DNA of 52,024 bases from Nitrososphaerota archaeon (GTDB lineage Archaea > Thermoproteota > Nitrososphaeria > Nitrososphaerales > Nitrosopumilaceae): assembly GCA_028867595.1 (NCBI GenBank), contig JAGWGB010000010.1, positions 1-52,024 on the forward strand, read 5' to 3'. Below are positions 7,636 through 15,238 of the stretch, piece by piece. Below the pieces are notes generated by a model that worked only from the letters and a program-made list of their open reading frames with translations, made no database searches and was not told the DNA's origin. Numbering within the stretch: position 1 is the first letter of the stretch; each line of letters starts with the position of its first letter. The position numbers were made by a program, and so were the translations under genes.

Positions 7636-8919
7636 ATGATCATAAAAAATTTCAAGCAGCTTACAACAAACCAGGATAACAAATTGGCATTGTCAATAAT
7701 TGAAGAAGGTCTTGCCGCCGCTCTTCCTAACACTGTACTAAAAAGAATAACCCATTCCACATTTCTACAAATTGGTCGTAAAAGAATATCTCTGAAAAAA
7801 TACTCTCGTATCTATGTAGTCGCCATTGGCAAATCTGCTGACTTGATGACAAAGGTGGTCAATTCACACACATCGATTGACGGTGGGATTGTGGTAATAC
7901 CTAGTAAAATGAAGTCTGTTATTCATGAACGAAAATTCACAGTCGTGCACTCTGGCCATCCGATTCCTACTAAAATGAGCGTCATTGCAGCAAGAAAAGT
8001 GTCTGATTTTCTCAGGTCCTTGAAACCTGCCGATCTTGTGATCTTTCTAATCTCTGGTGGCGCGTCATCGTTAGTATCTTTGCCTGATGGTATATCGCTG
8101 AAAAGCAAACAGCTTACTACTGATCTCTTGTTGAAATCAGGGGCAAACATACGTGAGATCAACTGTATTAGAAAACACCTCTCTCAAGTCAAAGGCGGGC
8201 GGCTAGTCAAGGCACTTCCATGTGATGGAATATCTCTTGTAATGTCTGATGTGATAGGCGACGATCTTTCCGTGATTGCCTCTGGAATCACGTATTGTGA
8301 CCGATCTACGTTTTCTGATGCAAAAAAAATTCTAGCAAAGTACCATCTGACAAATCGTATCCCAAAATCTGTTCTAAAACGAATCACTCTTGGAACAAAA
8401 GGCCTGATACCAGAGACTCCAAAAAAACCTAAAATTGAAAATTATGTCATCTCTACAAACAAAGACTGTATCAATTCTATGGTATCCAAAGTAAAAAAAC
8501 TTGGATTTGTAACAAAAACGATCTCGCCACTAGGTGGTGATGTCAAAGATGCGGCAGAAAAGATCTCACGACATTTTTCTACTCGCACAAATTCTTGTCT
8601 TATCTTTGGGGGTGAAACTACGGTTACAGTAAAGGGAACTGGATATGGAGGAAGAAATCAGGAATTGATCTTGAATTTGTTAAAAAAACTGCAAAATAAT
8701 AAAGAAAAAATTGTCATCGTGTCTGTGGGAACTGATGGAATAGATGGAAATACTCTAGTTGCAGGGGCGATTGCAGATTCTACCATGACAGTAAAACCAA
8801 TTGATGCATATCTGAAGAAAAATAATTCTCATTTTTACTTTAAGAAATATGGTGGATCAATCACCACTGGACCCACACACACTAATCTTATGGATATAGG
8901 GCTGATATTACAAAAGTAG
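7636..8919 (+). CDS. Glycerate kinase, MOFRL/DUF4147 family (probable glycerate 2-kinase)
   Basis: A 427-residue cytosolic enzyme of the MOFRL family, which phosphorylates D-glycerate to 2-phosphoglycerate with ATP and so feeds lower glycolysis/gluconeogenesis. Diagnostic segments are AIGKSADLM (63-71), FLISGGASSLVSLP (137-150), a KHLSQVKGGRL helix (180-190), SDVIGDD (204-210), the MOFRL-like GGETTVTVKGTGYGGRNQE near 330-348, and GTDGIDGNT near 365-373. Length and motif order match the family. It is divergent from the Trp-repeat protein gene (119-bp gap) and its last 12 bases overlap the convergent gene at 8908. The 2-phosphoglycerate specificity is family knowledge, not read here. Confidence 0.9.
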   Translation: MIIKNFKQLTTNQDNKLALSIIEEGLAAALPNTVLKRITHSTFLQIGRKRISLKKYSRIYVVAIGKSADLMTKVVNSHTSIDGGIVVIPSKMKSVIHERKFTVVHSGHPIPTKMSVIAARKVSDFLRSLKPADLVIFLISGGASSLVSLPDGISLKSKQLTTDLLLKSGANIREINCIRKHLSQVKGGRLVKALPCDGISLVMSDVIGDDLSVIASGITYCDRSTFSDAKKILAKYHLTNRIPKSVLKRITLGTKGLIPETPKKPKIENYVISTNKDCINSMVSKVKKLGFVTKTISPLGGDVKDAAEKISRHFSTRTNSCLIFGGETTVTVKGTGYGGRNQELILNLLKKLQNNKEKIVIVSVGTDGIDGNTLVAGAIADSTMTVKPIDAYLKKNNSHFYFKKYGGSITTGPTHTNLMDIGLILQK

Positions 8920-9291
8920 CAAAGTTGCCTTGTTATCACTAGGTTCGATCATTTTGTATCTAATTGAAAGCCTTCTCTGATCTATCAACTGTTTGATGAA
9001 CCCTGTTCGGGAGTTTACAAACGGATCATCATGTGTTTTATTTTCTGAGAGATGTTCAAACATTGATTTGAGATCAGTCATGACGTTTACGGTATCGCCA
9101 TTTTTTATTATGAATCTTCCAATGCTCCAAAAAATACCTACATGAAGTGCAACATACTTTGACTGCTCTGCAGATATTTTTTCATAATAATCTTCAATGT
9201 GGATTCTGAATTGATCTGATCTTGTCTCACTGTTCTCAATTGTCCATGAGATCTTTTTCTTGTCTCCGTCAAAATAATACGTGTGCTCCAT
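8908..9291 (-). CDS. Hypothetical protein, 127 aa
   Basis: A 127-residue soluble protein that I do not recognise. It begins MEHTYYFDGDKKKISWTIEN and contains a hydrophobic stretch KYVALHVGIFWSIGRFII (about 45-62) too polar at its ends to be a confident membrane helix. It ends DNKATLLLL. No Cys, His or nucleotide-binding motif is obvious. It is convergent with the glycerate kinase gene, overlapping it by 12 bases, and divergent from the small gene at 9368. An AT-rich box just upstream (about 9315-9330) is compatible with an archaeal promoter. Confidence 0.65.
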   Translation of the reverse strand: MEHTYYFDGDKKKISWTIENSETRSDQFRIHIEDYYEKISAEQSKYVALHVGIFWSIGRFIIKNGDTVNVMTDLKSMFEHLSENKTHDDPFVNSRTGFIKQLIDQRRLSIRYKMIEPSDNKATLLLL

Positions 9292-9367
9292 ATGTCAACC
9301 AAAAAGGCGTTGATTGTCTATATATTTTGAATATACAACTGAATAACAAAAATAAAAACTTGTTTTC

Positions 9368-9574
9368 GTGCTAGAAGCCAATTCATTCTTCACAAACATG
9401 GTCGACGAGTTGGTCGAGTTCTCAGCGTATGATCCTGAGCTTGCAGAAGGTCTCAAATGGATAGACACTGAGGCTCAAAAACGAGGTATAACCTTCTATG
9501 AGATGGTCTTTCATGTCTTACACAGATATGATGTTGACACGCGAGCAAAAGACTGGCTTGCTAAAAGAAATTAA
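9368..9574 (+). CDS. Small acidic helical protein, 68 aa, paralogue of the gene at 11619
   Basis: A GTG-started 68-residue protein with no known domain. It aligns along most of its length with the 77-residue protein encoded at 11619-11852: VDELVEFSAYDPELAEGLKW against VDNFVVETKDPKILDEISQL, then GITFYEM against GISFYDM. This shows a small paralogous family within 2.3 kb. The content is helical and acidic, with a conserved aromatic FYxM. It could be an adaptor or antitoxin-like peptide, but neither copy has a toxin-like neighbour; the function is unknown. Confidence 0.65.
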   Translation: MLEANSFFTNMVDELVEFSAYDPELAEGLKWIDTEAQKRGITFYEMVFHVLHRYDVDTRAKDWLAKRN

Positions 9575-9637
9575 AACCGAAATTTATCTGACACTTGCCG
9601 ACTCAATCTTTAAGATCATCTGTTGGATATTATTTCT

Positions 9638-10084
9638 ATGAAAAAGACATTCAAGAGAGCCCCCAAGAAACTTTTTGACAAGTTTTCTTTGTACTTTCCA
9701 TATTCCACTGTGGATGTAGCTATACGATGCGATGACTCGTTTATTCTGACCAGAAGAACCATATTGCCATACAAAAACAAGTGGAATCTTCCTGGAGGCA
9801 TTGTCTTTAAAACTGAAAAACTATCCGATGCAGCAAAAAGAGTTGCAAGAGAAGAGCTCAGCCTAACAGTAAAGATTGAAGGGTTTCTTGGCGTTTACGA
9901 AAATGCGATATCATCAAGGCATGATATATCTCACGTATTTGTCGCATCTGTTTTGAAGGGCGATATAGTGCTAGATTTTCAAAGCAGCAAAGCAAAACTC
10001 TTCAAAACTCCGCCCTCTGACATGGTGCCTTATCAGAAAAAGATCTTACTTGATGCAATGGCTTTTCTAAAAAGAAAAAACTAG
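9638..10084 (+). CDS. Nudix hydrolase-like protein
   Basis: A Nudix-fold protein of 148 residues from ATG 9638. Five codons upstream, in frame, is a TTG at 9623. I prefer 9638 because a TATA-like CTTTAAGATC at about 9606-9615 then lies near -28. The Nudix box region reads GGIVFKTEKLSDAAKRVARE then ELSLTV. The GxxxxxE spacing and the EE pair are present, but the R-E pair is R-V and the terminal Gly is Ser, so the box is degenerate. Active Nudix enzymes cleave nucleoside diphosphate derivatives with Mg2+; this one may have altered specificity. The 3' end overlaps the convergent gene at 10081 by 4 bases. Confidence 0.75.
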   Translation: MKKTFKRAPKKLFDKFSLYFPYSTVDVAIRCDDSFILTRRTILPYKNKWNLPGGIVFKTEKLSDAAKRVAREELSLTVKIEGFLGVYENAISSRHDISHVFVASVLKGDIVLDFQSSKAKLFKTPPSDMVPYQKKILLDAMAFLKRKN

Positions 10085-10263
10085 TGTATGGCTGAGCAGA
10101 TATCTCCAAAGACATCTGGGTTGTACTGCCCGGCATAAAATTTTACGCTTGTATTGCGAGGAATTATCTTGCATATCACATCTGGTATGAGAAAATCTGC
10201 CATGACGTAAACTCCTATGAGCAAACATCCAATCACAATAATTATGCCAAGCGGAAACTTCAC
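10081..10263 (-). CDS. Small membrane protein, 60 aa
   Basis: A GTG-started 60-residue protein with one clear N-terminal hydrophobic segment (FPLGIIIVIGCLLIGVYVMA, residues 3-22), then a short soluble tail with two cysteines (DVICK and DICSAI). No family is recognised. The tail would face either side of the membrane. It overlaps the Nudix gene end by 4 bases in convergent orientation and lies upstream of the minus-strand citrate synthase with an AT-rich gap. Its small size makes the call moderate, but the hydrophobic pattern and tidy packing support it. Confidence 0.5.
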   Translation of the reverse strand: MKFPLGIIIVIGCLLIGVYVMADFLIPDVICKIIPRNTSVKFYAGQYNPDVFGDICSAIH

Positions 10264-10319
10264 AGCGTGCCTGTGTTAGGCCTGTATAATAATCATCAAA
10301 CTAATTTTCATCTAATGTA

Positions 10320-11492
10320 TCATGATAACGTTAATCTTTTTTCAATAGGTACGTATTCGCAACCTGAAGGGCCGCAATACTTGCCGACATAAACTGCCTT
10401 TGGTCTGTACAGCATTGGCTTTGGTTGCGCCTCTGCAAATTTCTCTTCAATTACATGTGCTGTCCAGCCTGCAGTTCTTGAAATTGCAAATATTGGTGTA
10501 TTAAGATCCATTGGTATCCCTAGCATGTAGTATGTTGAGGCGCTGTACAAGTCCACATTTGGAAAAATGTCGGAGCCCTTTACTTTTTTCATCTCTTCTT
10601 CTGTCACATCTTCTACTTTTTTTGTAATCTTGTACCACGGCTGTCCTGTTTTTTCTGAAAGCCTGCGTGAGAGCTCTCTTAGCACCTCGGCCCGTGGGTC
10701 AAATGTCTTGTACACTGCATGGCCCATGCCCATTATTCTTCCGCCCTTTGCAAGTTTTTCTTTTATGATTGATTCAACTCTATCTTCAGTTTGAATCTCA
10801 AGCAGCATCTTCATCACTTGAAAATTTGCCCCTCCGTGGAGTTCCCCACTTAGAGCACCTATTGCAGCACTGACTGCAGCATACATGTGTGCGCGAGTAG
10901 AGGCAACCTCTCTTGCTGCAAAGGTAGATGCGTTAAAGCTATGCTCTGCATGCAAGATAAGACATATGTCAAAAATTCTGGAAATCTCAGAATCCGGCTC
11001 CTTTCCTGTTAACATGTAAAGGAAATTTCCTGCATGTCCAAGTTTTGTTGACGGTGCTATGGTATCTTTTCCATTTCTAATTCTGTCCCAGTATGCTATG
11101 ATTATTGGAATCTTTGAGATAAGATCAATTGCCCGATTGTAATTTGCATGTCTGTCGTCCCCTTTTTCTTTGTCATACGCAGCCAACTCTGCCACGCGAG
11201 ACTGGATGACATCCATGGGGTTGGTAGTCTTGGGTAAGTTTTTCAGATTTTTTTCTAGGCTTTCTGGTATCGTTCGTGCCTCAATCAACTTGGTTGCAAA
11301 ATCTGACAAAACGTCTTCTGTTGGAAGATCATCGCTGAGAAGCAGACATGCAGTCTCTTCAAAATTTGATTTCTTGACTAGGTCTAAAATGTCGTATCCT
11401 CTATAGATCAGCTTGCCATTAATTCCGTCTATTGCACAAATCTTTGTGTCTGCGACCTCAATATTGCGGAGGCCTATGTTCTTTGTCTGCAC
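10320..11492 (-). CDS. Citrate synthase
   Basis: Citrate synthase condenses acetyl-CoA with oxaloacetate to give citrate, the entry into the oxidative branch of the TCA cycle. Family segments are IDGINGKLIYRGYDI near the N-terminus, ILHAEHSFNASTFAAREVAS (catalytic His region), GGANFQVMKML, GMGHAVYKTFDPRAEVL (second catalytic His), and SRTAGWTAHVIEE near the end. The open frame extends up to 11627 but the true start is probably GTG at 11492. That gives about 390 residues, matches the usual N-terminus (QTKNIGLRNIEVADTKI), and leaves a TATA-like AATAATTTAA (about 11520-11529) near -28. The longer frame would also run into the divergent gene at 11619. Confidence 0.93.
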   Translation of the reverse strand: MQTKNIGLRNIEVADTKICAIDGINGKLIYRGYDILDLVKKSNFEETACLLLSDDLPTEDVLSDFATKLIEARTIPESLEKNLKNLPKTTNPMDVIQSRVAELAAYDKEKGDDRHANYNRAIDLISKIPIIIAYWDRIRNGKDTIAPSTKLGHAGNFLYMLTGKEPDSEISRIFDICLILHAEHSFNASTFAAREVASTRAHMYAAVSAAIGALSGELHGGANFQVMKMLLEIQTEDRVESIIKEKLAKGGRIMGMGHAVYKTFDPRAEVLRELSRRLSEKTGQPWYKITKKVEDVTEEEMKKVKGSDIFPNVDLYSASTYYMLGIPMDLNTPIFAISRTAGWTAHVIEEKFAEAQPKPMLYRPKAVYVGKYCGPSGCEYVPIEKRLTLS

Positions 11493-11618
11493 CAGAGTAA
11501 TATTGTAAAAATTATCTATTAAATTATTGCTAAAGGGGAAAAACGGTAAAAAATTAAGCACTGGGTCTAATCTGGCAACGTTGGAGCATATAGCAAAATT
11601 TTTAATGAATTGTATGAA

Positions 11619-11852
11619 ATGGCTCAACTGGAAGACGACTTTATAAAATTGGTCGATAATTTTGTAGTCGAGACAAAGGATCCTAAAATACTTGATGAAA
11701 TATCACAACTTGATCAGGAATCAAGGTTGCTTGGAATCTCGTTTTATGACATGTATTGTGTGGTATTGCAGGATGGCATGAAACACAAAGCTCTGGTCTC
11801 AGAATTTAAGACCTACATGAATCTCAAAAAACCTGCAACTTTTGCAGTTTAG
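11619..11852 (+). CDS. Small acidic helical protein, 77 aa, paralogue of the gene at 9368
   Basis: A 77-residue soluble, acidic, helical protein beginning MAQLEDDFIKLVDNFVVE. An in-frame TTG at 11610 exists, but a TATA-like GCATATAGC at about 11586-11594 places a leaderless start at ATG 11619. It shares its core with the product of 9368-9574, including the DP pair and GISFYDM/GITFYEM, so the two are paralogues separated by four genes. Function unknown. It is divergent from citrate synthase with a 126-bp intergenic region and precedes the DHH phosphoesterase gene by 61 bases. Confidence 0.7.
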   Translation: MAQLEDDFIKLVDNFVVETKDPKILDEISQLDQESRLLGISFYDMYCVVLQDGMKHKALVSEFKTYMNLKKPATFAV

Positions 11853-11913
11853 ACCAAACAGACAAGTAATTCGTTTTTGATTTAAATGAGGGTGGTTCTG
11901 CCTTGTTAATTCT

Positions 11914-12894
11914 ATGGCAAGAACCAAGGTCGTATGCATCTCACATAAAGAAGACGCAGACGGTGTTGGCGCAGCCTCATTGATAAGGCAGGCCTTTGGA
12001 GGCGAGACTAGGCTAGTTGATTATCCAGGGCTCATGACAGAACTTGAACAGTTGCGTTACGATGATTCTATTAAAACAGTATACATATGTGACTTGGGAC
12101 TGAGCAAGACAAACCAAGACCAGTTCGTCGAACTTTTGAAAGATTTAAGGAAAAAACGTATAGCGATAACCTACATAGATCATCATGATCTAGACGACAG
12201 CATAAAGAAAAAGATCCAATCCTTAAAAGTAAAACTAATTCATACGATAAATGAATGCACGACCGTCCAAGTCTATAACGCATTCAAATCAAAATTAAAC
12301 GACCACAGCTCTTTGATTGCAGCATGTTCTGCAGTTACAGATTACATGGAAGACAGGCCTATTGGTTCTGCACTGCTTCAAAGGTTTGATCGACAGTTTA
12401 TCCTGCTTGAAGCAACAGTTCTTACCTTTACTATTGTCAGCCATCAAAAGGACAACGAATATCTTTTGTATCTTGTCGAAGAGCTAAGCCAATTGAAATA
12501 TCCTCATGATATTCCAAATACTTTTGAGTTTGCCCGCATTCAAGCAGAACGAATCTCCGGCGTCATTCAAAAAGTCAAGGCAAACATGAAGAAGATGAAA
12601 AACCTTGCATACATGGAAGTGACAGACTCTGGGGCAAGCATGGTGGTTAATTTTGTCTTGGGTCTTTCGGGAAAAGACGTTGGAGTTTCATACAAGTTCA
12701 GAGAGGAGAAGGGAATCTATGCAGTGTCAATTCGTGGCTCAAGGTCGTGCAAAATACATTTGGGACGAATAGTTAACCAATTGGCAACAGACCTTGGCGG
12801 TTCAGGTGGAGGACATGACAAAGCATGCGGTGCAGTCATACCAAAAGAGAAAATATCTCAATTTATAAAAAAATTCAATGCCAAGCTTAACTGA
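11914..12894 (+). CDS. DHH-DHHA1 family phosphoesterase (RecJ/NrnA-like)
   Basis: A 326-residue enzyme with the full DHH set: CISHKEDADGVGAA (H11, D14, D16), DLGLS with D60, and IDHHD (D89-H90-H91-D92) as Mn-binding residues. The C-terminal DHHA1 module carries GGSGGGHDKACGAVIP (about 303-318), which binds substrate. DHH-DHHA1 proteins hydrolyse short RNA or DNA oligomers (NrnA-like), cyclic dinucleotide products or single strands (RecJ/GAN-like). With a single compact protein and no OB extension, an oligonucleotide-degrading role is the better guess. Overlaps the convergent RidA gene by 8 bases. The ATG start is followed by MARTKVVC and is the only sensible one. Confidence 0.9.
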   Translation: MARTKVVCISHKEDADGVGAASLIRQAFGGETRLVDYPGLMTELEQLRYDDSIKTVYICDLGLSKTNQDQFVELLKDLRKKRIAITYIDHHDLDDSIKKKIQSLKVKLIHTINECTTVQVYNAFKSKLNDHSSLIAACSAVTDYMEDRPIGSALLQRFDRQFILLEATVLTFTIVSHQKDNEYLLYLVEELSQLKYPHDIPNTFEFARIQAERISGVIQKVKANMKKMKNLAYMEVTDSGASMVVNFVLGLSGKDVGVSYKFREEKGIYAVSIRGSRSCKIHLGRIVNQLATDLGGSGGGHDKACGAVIPKEKISQFIKKFNAKLN

Positions 12895-13342
12895 CTTCGG
12901 CTATCATATCTATCTCAACTGTAGAATTTAACGGAAGGCTTGCAACTCCTACTGCTATTCTGGAATGCTTTCCCTTCTCACCAAATATCTCAAATAACAA
13001 GTCTGATGCCGCATTGATGATCTTGGGCTGTTCATAAAAATCGCTTGCACTGTTCACAAAGCCTGATACTCTGACAATTTTTGAAACCTTGTCCAAGCTT
13101 CCAATCTCTGCTCTGAGCTGCGCCAGGACGTTTATGACGCAAAGTTTGGCAGCTTGCTGTGCTGTTTCTATTGATACGTCTGTTGGCACCTTTCCTTGAA
13201 ATTCTACTTTGCCCTCTTTTACAGGAATCTGTCCTGAGACAAACACAAGATTTCCAGTTCTTGTAACCGGAATGTATGAGCCTGCAGGCTTGGGCGGAAC
13301 AGGAAGCAAAATGTTCAGCGATGCGATTTTTTCTTCAATCAT
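12887..13342 (-). CDS. RidA/YjgF/YER057c family protein (reactive imine deaminase-like)
   Basis: A 151-residue protein of the RidA/YjgF family, trimeric cytosolic proteins that hydrolyse reactive enamine/imine intermediates from PLP enzymes. Segments supporting this are NLVFVSGQIPVKEGKVEF, AAKLCVINVLAQLRAEIGSL, VRVSGFVNSASDF, INAASDLLFEIFGEKG and VASLPLNSTVEIDMIA. The usual active-site Arg found in archetypal RidA before the C-terminal strand (in a VARSRVxVAxLP-type motif) is represented here by HSRIAVGVASLP, with the Arg present. The longer form (YjgF 'LPS-like' subgroup, about 150 residues) is compatible with the length. It is convergent with the DHH gene. Confidence 0.88.
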   Translation of the reverse strand: MIEEKIASLNILLPVPPKPAGSYIPVTRTGNLVFVSGQIPVKEGKVEFQGKVPTDVSIETAQQAAKLCVINVLAQLRAEIGSLDKVSKIVRVSGFVNSASDFYEQPKIINAASDLLFEIFGEKGKHSRIAVGVASLPLNSTVEIDMIAEVS

Positions 13343-13406
13343 GATTTTGCTTGTCTTGTGAATCTTTTAACTTTATGTTCATATATGGTGCAAGCCGAAT
13401 CAAAAC

Positions 13407-13643
13407 GTGGAAAACTCGCATGGAAAAAAGATGCAAAAAGAACTTGATGTCATGGAATCAAGACTTGATGCACTTGAGGCTGCATCAGGCGACAAGTACC
13501 AAAAATCAATGATAAGCGTTCTCAAAGGCCTGACTGAAAACCAAAGACACCTTGTCGAAGAATTTGAGCATTTGAAAAAGGCAATAGATCTGCTCACGCT
13601 CCAGATTTTCAAAGTGGAAAAAAAACTTGATTCTGGACAATAA
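13407..13643 (+). CDS. Small coiled-coil protein, 78 aa
   Basis: A GTG-started 78-residue protein made almost wholly of predicted helix with heptad hydrophobics (MQKELDVMESRLDALEA and FEHLKKAIDLLTLQIFKVEK), so a short coiled coil. No domain name can be assigned. It precedes the cupredoxin gene by 75 bases on the same strand. A TATA-like TTATGTTCATATATGG region at 13371-13387 lies about 25-30 bases upstream. A second small helical protein of similar size is encoded at 43078. Confidence 0.6.
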   Translation: MENSHGKKMQKELDVMESRLDALEAASGDKYQKSMISVLKGLTENQRHLVEEFEHLKKAIDLLTLQIFKVEKKLDSGQ

Positions 13644-13718
13644 ATCTAAATGCCCATGTGCTTGCCAAGCAATTTATAAATAAAAGATTAAATTCAGCCG
13701 CTATTTTTTGGACAACAA

Positions 13719-15014
13719 ATGTCTGCATCAAGCGAGCCGGCAAATAACCCAAAACCTGTTGTCAAAGACAAGAATCCTCACAACTATAGAAAAGTGGGTT
13801 ATTCAATGATCGTAATCTCTGTCTCCCTTGTAGTGATTGCTTTGCTTGTGTGGGCAATAGGTGATGATTATCATTACTCTACTAATATCATGGCTCTTCA
13901 GGAAGTAGATGCAATGACTCCAAAGTCAGGATATAATATTGTCATGTTTGATATTTCCCAGCCAGTCGGTGCAAAGTTAAAGATGCTTGACCATGCAGAA
14001 GATCTTGATACCGCATTAGCCTTACAAGCCCAAGATGAAAAACAAAATACTGGAAACACAATCCAAGTGCTTCTCTTCAATGGTACCAAAGATTACAACT
14101 TGCAACTCATGTCTGATGCAGAGGTATACATTCAGACTCCTGCCAAGGGATACAACGTAGTTCTTTACCAGAGCGACTTGGCAGTTGGACAAAAAATAAC
14201 GCTTGGCATACATGAAGATCTGCTTGACAACGCTACGGCTTATCAGCAACAACAAATAGATAATCTAAAAGGAACTCCAGTCCAAGCCTTAATCTTTACA
14301 CCTGATTACCGAAGTGATCTGAAAACGATTACTGGTTCTGACATTCCTGTAGGATTTTATGCCACTATACCAAATTATACTGCCCCTATAGAACAGAATG
14401 TCACACAAACATCTACAAACCAAACTGTGCAGACAAGCACAACCAATTCTAGCTCAACTGTAACACAATTACCGCCAAGTACATCAAACCAAACTAGCGT
14501 CTCAACTAATCAAACTAATGCCGTAACCAATCCGCCTGCAACAAATAACACTCAAACTACAACTGTATCAAACATGACAATGTCAAACATGACAACAACT
14601 GCTCAAACCAAAGGAATGGTAACAATTAGCAGCGGTGCAGCTAACACAAAAGGTGAATGCTCGGACACAAACTGCTTCAACCCACAAGATGTTAACATCA
14701 ATGTGGGAGACACTGTCACATGGACAAACTCTGACACTGTTGGTCACACTGCAACAAGTGGTAAGGTGACAGACAATCAGACAGGCACTGTCTTTGACAG
14801 CAGTTTGATTGCAGCAGGCAAGTCTTACACTAGTCCTGCTTTCACAACTGCAGGAGAATATCATTACTTTTGTCAAGTTCATCCATGGATGACTGGTGAA
14901 GTAATTGTCGGAGCTGCAGGATCAACAAGTCCACATGGAAGTGGTAACGCAACTGGAACCTTGAAAACAATTAGCCTAAATGAAACAGTAGGCATGAATG
15001 CCACTGGAAAATAA
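13719..15014 (+). CDS. Membrane-anchored blue-copper (plastocyanin/cupredoxin) protein with a duplicated N-terminal extracellular domain
   Basis: A 431-residue protein. One membrane anchor spans about residues 27-47 after a polar, Pro-rich cytoplasmic start. Residues 68-136 and 141-208 are a tandem repeat of an unrecognised domain (SGYNIVMF.../KGYNVVLY..., each ending near MSDAEV/TGSDIP). A Thr/Asn/Gln-rich, probably glycosylated linker covers 220-300, and the C-terminal cupredoxin 300-398 has type 1 copper ligands H343, C385, H388 and M391 in VGHTAT and YHYFCQVHPWM. Two further cysteines (C314, C319) may form a disulfide. Ammonia-oxidising archaea use such copper proteins as extracellular electron carriers; the carrier role is inferred from the family. 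A short Ser/Gly tail follows. Confidence 0.9.
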   Translation: MSASSEPANNPKPVVKDKNPHNYRKVGYSMIVISVSLVVIALLVWAIGDDYHYSTNIMALQEVDAMTPKSGYNIVMFDISQPVGAKLKMLDHAEDLDTALALQAQDEKQNTGNTIQVLLFNGTKDYNLQLMSDAEVYIQTPAKGYNVVLYQSDLAVGQKITLGIHEDLLDNATAYQQQQIDNLKGTPVQALIFTPDYRSDLKTITGSDIPVGFYATIPNYTAPIEQNVTQTSTNQTVQTSTTNSSSTVTQLPPSTSNQTSVSTNQTNAVTNPPATNNTQTTTVSNMTMSNMTTTAQTKGMVTISSGAANTKGECSDTNCFNPQDVNINVGDTVTWTNSDTVGHTATSGKVTDNQTGTVFDSSLIAAGKSYTSPAFTTAGEYHYFCQVHPWMTGEVIVGAAGSTSPHGSGNATGTLKTISLNETVGMNATGK

Positions 15015-15019
15015 AAATT

Positions 15020-15172
15020 TTAGATCAGCTCTTCGTCAATTTCATCTATAGGATCAAGATATTGTCTGCACGAACAGTTTGGTATGAGACACCTTCCGGC
15101 TTTTATGACTGAATGGCTCTGACTTGAGGGCTCATGCGCAGCATCGGTATGATGGCAGCGTTTGCAGTTCAT
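15020..15172 (-). CDS. Cys/His-rich microprotein, 50 aa (putative metal-binding)
   Basis: A 50-residue protein encoded on the minus strand from ATG 15172 to TAA at 15020-15022. It has C3-x2-C6, His at 7, 8, 13 and 20, then C28, C33-x-C35, and an acidic end (DPIDEIDEELI). The clustering of Cys and His in so short a frame is unlikely by chance and suggests one zinc or iron-binding knuckle. It lies between the convergent cupredoxin gene (5 bases from its end) and the divergent DUF255 gene. The spacing C-x2-C, His, C, C-x-C resembles that of the 33-residue protein at 42881. Function unknown. Confidence 0.6.
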   Translation of the reverse strand: MNCKRCHHTDAAHEPSSQSHSVIKAGRCLIPNCSCRQYLDPIDEIDEELI

Positions 15173-15238
15173 ATTTGAAAGAATTTGTGCTGTTATTTAA
15201 TATTTGAACAAGAAAAGTCTTGCAAATGAATCGATATC

